Assembly: GCA_033964015.1 (NCBI GenBank)
Contig: CM066919.1
Span: forward strand, 29,851,459 to 29,915,458
DNA from: Scolanthus callimorphus
Lineage: Eukaryota > Cnidaria > Anthozoa > Actiniaria > Edwardsiidae
Length of the DNA: 64,000 nucleotides
Direction of reading: 5' to 3'
Part shown: one piece after another, positions 1 through 10,100 of the stretch
How positions within the stretch are numbered: the stretch's first letter is position 1
Layout: each line of letters opens with the position of its first letter
Program-made: the position numbers and the translations under genes
The notes under the pieces: model-generated
The model's database searches: none
What the model was told of the DNA's origin: nothing
The model's input: the letters and a program-made list of their open reading frames with translations, nothing else

Positions 1-3000
1 ACAGTGTGACTCACACTTGGAGAAACGTGCACCAAGCATATGCATCTCCTCAGACGACCCTAGAACTGCTACTCAAAACTTACAGCATGTTTCAAGTGAA
101 AATGGCAATTTATACATCACCTCTGAAGGTGACAAAGATAGGAATACAAGTCTCACTGGCAAAGATACCCTGTTAACTGCTACTTCCTACTCAGAAGATA
201 TCCTTTTACAAAACAGAACAAAGACAAAATCTGTACTTTGGATTTGGTCACATCCCGCATGTTTGGTGAAGTCTTTGAGGTCATTACTAGAGCTTGTGAG
301 CTGGTGTCAAAGACTGTGATTAGAAAGGAAGCTCAACTTGGCTCATCTCAGCTGGATGAAATTGACAATGCTGTGGTTAAAGAAGAAGATGTAAATTTGA
401 ATAATAACATTGAGGGGAGAGTGTTGATTATTTCATCCTTGAGATTTGACTTGGTGCGATTTCGACTCACTGGACCACTTTCTCATGCACTGCTTGTGAA
501 CACCTTAGAACCTGTTCATGAAGTAAATAAAAATCAAGCAGATGTGGCAACCAAAGTGGTGGACAACAGTGTGCCCTTGTCCGCAAGTGCAGTAGAAGTA
601 TGGGATAGCATCAAAGGTGTCTCTAGCCCTGCAGTACTTCCACCTGGTTCTATTATTGGGTTGACTGTGGTGGATCCAAGGCTTGGACTCCCAGGAATCA
701 AGACAAGTACAATGTACAATGCAACAGAGCAACACATTGAAGGTAGGTTGCGTATTTTAGTACACAAGACATGGCTAGAGTCACAGGGTGTTTCTGCAGA
801 AACCCATTCATGGATGAGCTGAATTTCCCATGATACAATAACTGGAAGTGTTCTGATTTTCCCTGGACAAACATGTGAATTCACATTCTCACATTCTCGT
901 GCCAAGTGAAATTTGGCTTTTCCCATGGGTGAAACACACTTCAGTGTCATAAACTTTAATTCATGTACATATGGGATACCTGTGAAATTTTATTATATAA
1001 AGCTTTTCTGGTATAAAACATAACAGTGGCGGATCCAGGATTTTAAGAGGGGGGGGGGGGGGGTTCATTTTTGCTGATGAAGTGCAAGGTATGAGGAAAC
1101 ATTCTATACTAATCCTTTTCTGTTGTGTGTGGTCCTCTCGTGAGGCGAAATTGTGGTTGCTACATCATGAATTTAATACACTGGTAAACAGTTGGTCACA
1201 TAAAAGAAAAGAACCACTCTTGAAATGACAAAGGTCTTTTAGCGAACCAATCCCAAAAAATCGGTTCGTTGGGAGAGTGGGGCTCATTTGCACCTGATGA
1301 ACCCCCTGGATCCGCACCTGCATAACAGCAAAGCAGTGCATTATGGGTAGGATAAGTCAGACTCTGTGAAAGTCTTGCTTGCTCTGTGCCAGTATTTTCT
1401 ACTTTACATCTACATCTACTTTATTAGCTGATAAAACTTTCGCATCACCCTTATTATGCGAAACTCAGAAACTAACTTCCCTGGTCCTACCACAGATGTT
1501 TCCTCAAGCTTGAGCATGCCACCAGAGCTTTCCGACTGGCCAGCGCTTACTGCAAACTCGCCTATATGGGATGCAGATGTGCGACATCAGGTTAAAGTGT
1601 CCAAGATCCCTGAGCAAGAGATGAACAACATGAGATCCAAGCTACTGGTTCCTGGTACCAGACTGGACTTGGGTGATAAAACTTCTCATGTGCCTGTACT
1701 GCTAGTACAACAACCTGGTGCAAAAGGTAAATACTCTAACCTTTGTTAAATTCTTTCACAGCCATAGGGTTGTAGTGAGGTGAATAATTCTGGGTGTGCT
1801 TTGCTCTGCAAACCATACTTGTGGCTTGATGCACCAAAATAATTGTCCTTTTTGTAGAAAATATAGACAACTTTTAGGCAAATCTGGCAAGCTACACCAG
1901 TGATTCAGATTGACTCAAGCACACAATTTACACATGGCTCTTAGCTTCACCATTTGGAGAATGAATTTGTATTTGTTTTGTTTTTCAGAATCCGGTTATG
2001 GCAGCGGATGGGATATCATTCTACCTTCTGGTTGGTCCATGGCATTTTGGATGGCCCTCGTGTATAGAGGGGCTCGTGTAGGGGGCCTTAGGGAGGCAAG
2101 GAACAGTGCATTGGAATGTGAGCACCCATACTTTCCTCACGATTACCCAGATACCACTGCAGGGTTAGAATGCAACAGGGACATTGAGAAAGATGGTCGG
2201 GAGAAATACCAGAGATATCCACCTGCCAAGCGGCCCAACTACGACAAGCTAGGCATGCTATCTCCATTTTCTCAACCTTGGAAGAAACTGGTATCAGAAT
2301 GGAGTACGCGCGGGAGCCCTGTGGATTTGGTCGTCGAGTCCGAGAGCCACGGGATGCCTGTGGTCTCGAGCCTCGAGCGCGAGAGTCTTGTCAATTCGTG
2401 TATAGATTCTGATATTGTATCTTCCACTGTGAAGAACGAGGTACAAGTGAAATTGGAAGCTGACAAAGACGATGACACGAGCATTGGAGCAGACAATGAT
2501 GTGTTGTATGATAACAAAGTGGTCACAGAAAGTTCCGATGGTCGTTCTTTTTACGTACTACGAACAAAGAAGAAGCTAGACCAGTTGCGTGAGATTATTA
2601 ATAACAAACTTAACAAGAGAAAAGCTAAGAAACTTGTATGCCAGGATGACGTCATACGTAGCACTCTGAACGATATTGTCGGCGATGCCCAGTCATCGCT
2701 AGTATGCGTGTCATTGCGCATGGTCAATCGTGGTTATCCACTGCCCAATGCTACTGTATCTATCCCATCAGAATCGGACCTTGAAGCTTTGCGTATATCA
2801 CGCTCGTATGGGGGTCCTTTGGAACCTCTACACAAAGGAAATAAGGCCACCGGGTTTATTGAGAACAGCCTGATTAACTCGTGTACGCGAGAAGTTATTG
2901 GATTTGTGACTTCAGGTGGGATGTCTCTATCACACGGCTGTGGAATGGGGATCGGATACTGTGCCCTCCCGGGGTTAGTCAAGCTTATGTCGCGCACAGA

Positions 3001-3079
3001 TCCCAAGAGGAAGGTGATGGTGTTGGTAAGGAACGCGAACTCCCAGCAATACAGACTAGCATGTCTACGCGTACTGTAA
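1..3079 (+). CDS. POP1: POP1, RNase P/MRP protein subunit (5' partial)
   Basis: Exons seen: <1..742, 1469..1726 and 1989..3079 (stop TAA); phases match (G|AA and G|AA) with AG/GT borders. POP1 is the large scaffold protein of RNase P and RNase MRP, which process tRNA and rRNA precursors in the nucleus. Exon 1 carries the RFRLTGPLSH block and a GSIIGLTVVDPR block; exon 2 has the SKLLVPG..L.LG block and LLVQQPG; exon 3 opens with the POPLD-type core GSGWDIILPSGWSMAFW followed by YRGARVGGLRE and PPAKRPNYDKLG. The C-terminal GYPLPNATVSIPSESDL and the G.V.SGG.S...G.G.G motif are also typical. The N-terminal third lies outside the window. Exon 1 reads in one frame up to LWIWSHPA (about 257) and in the +2 frame from MFGEVFEVI onward, so one base seems missing near 257-262 (assembly error or lesion). 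AATAAA-like signal near 3123. Confidence 0.93.
1026..1319. repeat. MITE with GGCGGATCCAGG inverted ends and G-run, in POP1 intron 1
   Basis: Left end reads AGTGGCGGATCCAGG and the right end CCTGGATCCGCACCT, an inverted pair about 290 bp apart. A run of about 15 G follows the left end. The remains of related ends (AAATCCGCCACTGCC at about 5328-5343) lie elsewhere in the window. No coding content. Confidence 0.7.
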
Positions 3080-4138
3080 TTAACAATGTATCTTTTAATT
3101 ATGATACCAGAACAATTATATAAATAAATCTCATATGTTCAACTTATGTCTCGCCAATCTATCTTTACAGTTATACAAGACATTGAAATAAGCTTAGTTA
3201 TTACCTGTGACATATAATCTTCTCCGAGAGAGGAGACCTTGTCTTATCACGGAGTGGTTCTGGCACGGCGCAAAGACTGACTTGTAGAAAAACTTTTCGA
3301 GGGTGAGGACCTTGAAATTATGAATATTCATAGTTCAAAGGTCCTTGGATCTTGAAAAGTTTTCAAGTCCCACTTGCAGTATCTTCCTGGGATTTCAAGA
3401 TACTGCACGTGGTACAAAATGGGGCTCATGAATAATATTGTGTATTTGAAGGTTGCTTAAAGTGCCACTAGCACCTAATTTGTCACTTGCCTGAAATGCC
3501 ACCAAATTCGGGGGGTTCCGGAACCCCCCCTCTCCCGCAGCGGAACCCCCCCTCGCCTCTGTTCTGGACCGACTTACTACTAAAATTGTAAATATTTAAT
3601 AGACAACAAATAAAAGCTCCAATAAAATGTAGCAAATTTCTTCAAACGCTAGCTTTTCCCCGAGATCTATGTGGAGTTTTTTTATTTTTTGAATTTTGGA
3701 ACCCCCCCTCTCATAAGTGCTGGCTACGCCCCTGGAGAATGAATCCATTTCCATCGGATGATTCAGGGGATGTAGTGCGATATTTTATATTGAAGTCAGT
3801 AAATAAATTACTTTGTTTGTAGATGGCTATTTCGAGTTTTCTACACGAAATTCGTCTCTAAAAGAGCGGATTTCAGATGACCGTCGAAAGTAAATCAAAC
3901 TTGCGTTAAGTCAGCGTTTTTATTGGTCGAGAGCAAAGTATTTCGTCTTTGCGAACTAAAACAAAACGCGACATAGCTCGCGTAATGACTAAACGCAAGT
4001 CTGACTTATTCGCCTCCTGATTTGTTTGTTGTTGAATGGCTTCCACTCCTGATTGGCTAGTGATTTTGTATTCGAGACTCATCTAAATCCGTTCTGTCGA
4101 GTGAATACAATAACAATCTGCTTGGCTGGCAATGGCTC
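3080..4138. other. Intergenic region between convergent POP1 and the ion-channel gene
   Basis: Holds the POP1 3' UTR and poly(A) signal near 3123, a small foldback (about 3288-3367; CTTTTCgAGGg.. paired with a copy of GAAAAGTTTT and a shared AAGGTCC/GGACCTT core), and a C-rich repeat remnant (about 3485-3735) with GGAACCCCCC runs. No ORF with family resemblance was found. Confidence 0.5.
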
Positions 4139-7100
4139 TTAACATCGAGTGGTGACAGTAATAACACCTGTAAACGAGCTCTTTTCCTTTTTTATCCTAT
4201 CGCGTTGGGACTTCTGAAGTTCTTGAAATTTCTTTATTTGCTCAGCACGTGCCTAAACACAAGAAAGGGATGGGATTAGATAAGTCCATTATAATCGAAA
4301 ACTTTCTATTATGGAAGATTTTCGTTTTTACCTTGTATTCAGCAGCATTCTTGGATAATTGGTGCGAGGCTGCCCGCGTCTAGAGAAATATTGAAGTACA
4401 GATATCTGTAAACTAGGTAACTTTATTGGTGCGACACAATCTTTTTTTATGTGCGACACATAATCGATACGGGTACCCCCCACCCCCTACGAACTGTCTG
4501 CGAACAAAGCATTCACGTCGATACGATGAGTGCGCGCCCCATATTTTACAGTAAAGCTTGGGATAAAATTGGGCTCCGGAGCGCAGTGGATTATGGGCTA
4601 GAAGCGTAATAAATGCTCAACGTAAAATATCCAGCGCAATTCAAAAGCTAAACCAGTAACCGACCTTTTCTGTACGTCTTAGAGCTATCCAATTTTAATA
4701 ACTGCAAGCAATGTGGCGCCGATTACCAGTGTCCGTCTTATGCTTGTCGGAAGAGTAAACAGACTGCGCTTACCTTCACTATGACCAAAACAATCGCGAC
4801 AGTTTGAAGCACTACAAATATCCCCACAAACACGTACAGGCAGATGCGATCAAACAGAGACTGATGGTCACGATTCGATATACTGGCAGCAACGGCATTC
4901 TCGAGAGCAATACCGCATAGGAATATCAACACAGATAGCACGTACTTATCCTGAAACAAGAAAAACAAGAATAGAGGTACTATAGGATTATTCAAAGCTT
5001 CAGGAGGCTAGATTCCGCTAAGAAAATAGCACGAACGATATCGCACGAGTCGCGCAGCGACGAGGGCGATATCGCATTTTTGAGTGCTATTTTCGGCGGA
5101 ATCTACCGACTGAACGCTTTGAATAGACTTGAATCCTATGATATCTCGTCCTCAATTTACACAAAAAGAGATATCATAGGATTCTACTCAAAACCAACCA
5201 GGTGCTGGGACACAGATATATAAAATGTGGCTAAAAATATGTGTGCACTAAAACGTTTCATACATTTCCTGTAAAATATGAACTCAAAAGGGGGTACATG
5301 GGGAGCCCCAGCACCCCCCAGCACCCCTAAATCCGCCACTGCCCAGGATTTCTTAGATAAACTACATGGACTAAAAATAACAGCGATACGAGATAGTAGC
5401 TAAATAAAACGCCCGGCCGTATTGGGAGTAGCGTACTGGAAGAATTATCTCCGCTCTAAACTATAAAAACGCTTTCACCGTCAGTTTCCAATAGTCTGTT
5501 AGGCCTAGGACATACGCCGGTCTAATCATGAGCCATTCCTAATGCCAATATTAAACGTATGTCCTAGGCCTTAGGCCAAGTAAAAAAAAAATACACGTTT
5601 ATCGTCCCCGCCCGCATCGTTTTTTTTTTGGGAGCCGCATCCTTTTTTCTTTTATGTTTTATTTTCACACAAATTGTCTCCAAAACGAAGTCAAACGTCA
5701 CAAGCAGTTAGAAACTGCTTTGAAATGTGGATTTACTGCGGTTTTCGTAATTCTGCGAACTCTCCAACCGTACAACCGACTACCGACTCGTCGTTATTCT
5801 TTGTGCTTTCTGATTGGCCAGCGCCTAAGCAGTGCTAAAATGGCTTCCCGTCACCCGAGCAACGGTTACGTGCTGGCCAATCAAAAGCACAAAAGAGTAA
5901 CGACGAAAAGACTCGGGAGTTTGATTAACGGAAGCCAGAAGGCGGTTTGACGGTTGGAAATCGTTAGCGAGAGTTCGCAGAATTATGAAAACCGCAGTAA
6001 TGAGCATTGAAATGCTTCATATGGACATAGATTGCCCTTAATGCCTTAAGAATAGTTTATGAAACAGTCGTAGTCATTTTGTACACAAAATACGGCATAA
6101 ACCAATAAAACAAGGCATAAACAAGGAGCAAAAAGAAATAATAAATAAAAAGGGCCGCATGGACACTTTTGGAAAGCTCCGGACGATAAACATGTTTATT
6201 TTTTTTACTTGGCCTAACTCTCTCTCGGGGCGTTTCGGTTCCATAGTGCATTTATTTAACAATTATTCTTGAGCCCGAATGGAATAGGCTATTGACTCAG
6301 AGGCCATGAGGGCGAGAGGAATAATTGTTTTAGTCAAATAACACTAGTAGGTCAATTTGTATAGCCAAAAACGTCGGTATGGTCATTTGCCATTTTCTGG
6401 CTTTCAAATCCCACACTAATCGCTACTAGTAGGCTATAACTTATAGTAGGCTATAACTAATAGTACTAATAGCCTACTAGTAGCTCAACAAATTAGAACG
6501 CAGCATTAACAATACACCGGTGGTGTGATTTGACTAACAAACAACAGGGTCTGGATGGGGGGGTCCACATGTCGGTAGTCAGTTAAAATTTCGGTAATTT
6601 GTCGGTAGTCAGTTATAATTTCGGTAATTTGTCGGTAGTCAGTTAAAATTTTCGCTAGTCGGTAAGTTTCAGTTAATAATTAAAAAGTAGTAAAATTGAA
6701 AATTAGAACCTTGTTAGTTACTCTCAGGTTCTACGATTGGAGTCTCTTTTAAGATGTTTTGTATTTTTCTGAGTAGTAAGCGCTGCAAATCAGTAAAAAT
6801 TCATTTTCGTGCGCTCTGATTGGTTCCTGAAGAAGTAGATATCCAACATTAGCATAATTTTTTTCAGTAAATATAGGGATTCGTGCCCCGATAATTTTAA
6901 TAATTTTAATTTATTCAGCAACATTGGCTTATATCTGTTATATCCTTTGTCCGTGTTTTATGTTTCTTTTTGCCATCGAATATAAATCATTTAGTATATC
7001 TCAATGATAAAAAGAGATTTGAAAAATGTCCTAGGCTTTTCAGCACTCGTTTCTGCAGCTCTCACTCGCACAATGATAAGGGACCGGTCATTATTTATCG

Positions 7101-10100
7101 CCTGGCCGAGGATTTTGGGTAATACAAAGTCAAAATGCAGTGATCCTCCTCTATAAGTACAATGATTTCGAACATAGTGACTGCTTGCCAGGCCTATCAC
7201 TGCAGGGCATTTTTGGAAGAGTTTGTTTTCCTCGCCACGATACACTTGCTCTTGTGAACGGTGCGAAGGGAGTGTCTTCGTTGCCAAATACTATATGTAT
7301 TGGGTTATATTCTTTATGCGCGCGAAGCGCGCCGACATTTTTATTATGTATTGAGTGAAGTGAAAAATGCAAATGATGCAAAAGTTGCTGGAATAACTAC
7401 TTGGAAAATTTCTTGTGGTCCCCCTTTCAGGGCTTCAGGTTTTGAGAGATCCCATCTCATTTCGCTCGCCCAAAAAATGAAGTGCTCCCCCCCAAAATCC
7501 TCTGTTTCGTTTGGCCAGGGCTTTATAAGAAGCGCTCGTGTAGTAGATAGCCGAGTTCGCAAGAATATAAATTAGGATTTATGTATGTTGACGATAGAAA
7601 AGACAGAAATGAAGAGTTTATAATACGGGCAATAATAAAATGTCGGTAGTCAGTAAATATTTTTTTGTCGGTAGTCAGTAACTTTTTCCCCGTTTTGTCG
7701 GTAGTCGGTTATTTTTTAGGCCATTTGTCGCTAGTCGGTTAACCCCATCCAGACCCTGAAACAATACTCACCAGTAACGTAAGATAGGATATAGTCGGTA
7801 GACTCTGGGAGACGACGAACTTGAACGCAACAGCCGTCAGCAGAAGCGTGAGCGTAACGCTGAGTCGGTCCGCGGGCTGAGTTATACTCACAGAGAAGGA
7901 TGAAAAGGAAAGCGCGCCAATCAGAAACTGGAAAGAAATTTAGGTACAATCATGACGTCTGCATACTGGCATGATGTATTATAATATGTAAGTGCACGAG
8001 TAAACGCACATCGAAGAAGGCAAAGAAGGGCGTAATGGATGGGGGTGGTTTCTTTTTGGTTCAGCTGTATTTCAAAATCAATAGCTTTCTTCTATAAAAA
8101 ACTAGCTTGACCGAGGCTAAGTAGATTCAGGATTATCCATAATTCATGCCTCGTATGGATTTTTAACGGATTTTAAAACTCAAACTGGATGAGTTATGTT
8201 GAAACGAGCCCTTGACAACCACTCCTTTGGTATTGTTTTCATCCGATTATTAGAAGACGAACAACTGGTAGATATTTCAAAATAACCTACAAGCTATAAC
8301 TTGACTTACCGAATTCAATACATTACGCTACATTCTCTAAATCAGCCGATGGAAATGGATGCTTTCTTTGACTCGGTATGTTGCTAGGCTGACAAAATGG
8401 CGGCTGACTCAGTGAGGGTCTTTTAAGACTCACCATAATACACGCCACGTTCCAAAGATAATAACCATTCTTCCTCCGCACGTGACACCTAATGTGATAC
8501 ATGGGGTAGTTATTGACACTGCTAGCCTGGTTAGAATGCGTGGAGGTAGATTCCGTGGCCACGTGATCACCCAGTTCCCACTCGTGCACAGCTGTAAAGG
8601 TCTCGTGCCGGACATTATCTAGACGGGACATGTCCTTTTGAAACTCTACCATCGTATCTGTCCAGTCCGACATTAGGGTTACGGTTAGTTCCTAAATATA
8701 ACAAATACGCAGAATTTAGAATCCAGCGAACGAGCAGGCGAGCGGTCAAATACGTCAGAGGTCAAATATCTTGGTTCACGGTCTGTATCGTTCAACGTTC
8801 TCTGGCGCTAGATTGATCGCGCATAACCGCATTATTGGTCCCCGCTCGTCACCTCGCGGGCATTCTCGAACCCAGTGCTCCCCGGCTCGTCTCCTCGCGG
8901 GGAGGCTCTGGTGACAGCCACTGACGCATGCGCGAGATTCAATACAGAGCCGCTGAGAGAAAGACCTTTAGCGCATGCACCAACGCTCGATATCAGCCAA
9001 TCAGCGACGGCCCTCAAATGGGGGGATGTCCCCACAGCCTCCCCTGCGAGCAGACGAGCCGGGGAGCTCTGGGTACGAAAATGCCTCGCGGGATGCAGGG
9101 TAAGCTCTGGACAGCCTTAAGCGCACTTTCGCCGATTGGTTGAATTCGAACGGGCAATATCGTTATTTCTCTCAACGGCTCTGTATCAAATCTCGCGAGA
9201 TGCCGGCGTCAGTTGCTGTTACCAGCGCTGCCCCGAGGTAGCCAACAAGGGAGGTCTCGTTACGTGAATGGAATGATATCTCTTTTGCTACAATTGGGCA
9301 CTGTTGATAATAGGCCCACCTGGAAATCCATAGGGAAGTCCATCAGTTCTAGATTCTCTTTGAAAGTGCCAACAATCCTGTATGTCTCCTGGGCATAGGG
9401 CACGTCATCCTCGGGAAGGTAAAACAGATGGCGTTTCTTTTGGTTGCTGTCGATTGACACGGCATTGAAAAACACGATCCGCGGATTCCACTCCACAGTC
9501 CAGTCCACGTCCTACAATTGATTAGAATTTTCGTTAGGAGACGCTCCTGTCGGTGATTTTATCTTTTTGTGACATGCGCATCATATCTTTATAAGCAAGA
9601 GTGCCATTTATAAAATAATAATAATAATAATAAGTACATTTTTATAGCGCTTTTCTCTTACGGATCCAAAGCGCTTTACAGTAGTTTAATATACACAATA
9701 ATATAAAATAATATAAGTAATCAAAGGATAAAAATATATATAAAATTTAAGAGAATAAAAATTATTAAAAATGGTTTACAATTATAATATAAATTATAAT
9801 TAATAAAAATTAATAATGTTTATAATGTATAATGTAATTATAAGATATATATAAAAATGCAAAATATAAATAAATAGATAAATATACAAAATAATTATTC
9901 GAACGCGCGTTGAAAAAGAAGTAGGTTGCAAATAAATAATTCCCATAGTGCGCCAAACGAGACATTCCAATGCATGCCGTAGCTAGCGGGGGGCAGAGGG
10001 GGCAGTTGCTCCCCCCCCCCCCCCCAGCGAAGTAATATTTTTAGTCATGTGGAGAAAAACCTGCTTGCCCCCCAGCAAAACCAAAGGATGACCAAGGCTT

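Noticed and set aside
4738..4995. Stand-alone 85-aa membrane ORF on the minus strand
   Set aside because: It is the TM3-TM4 exon of the ligand-gated channel (4774-4950) with intron sequence read on both sides.
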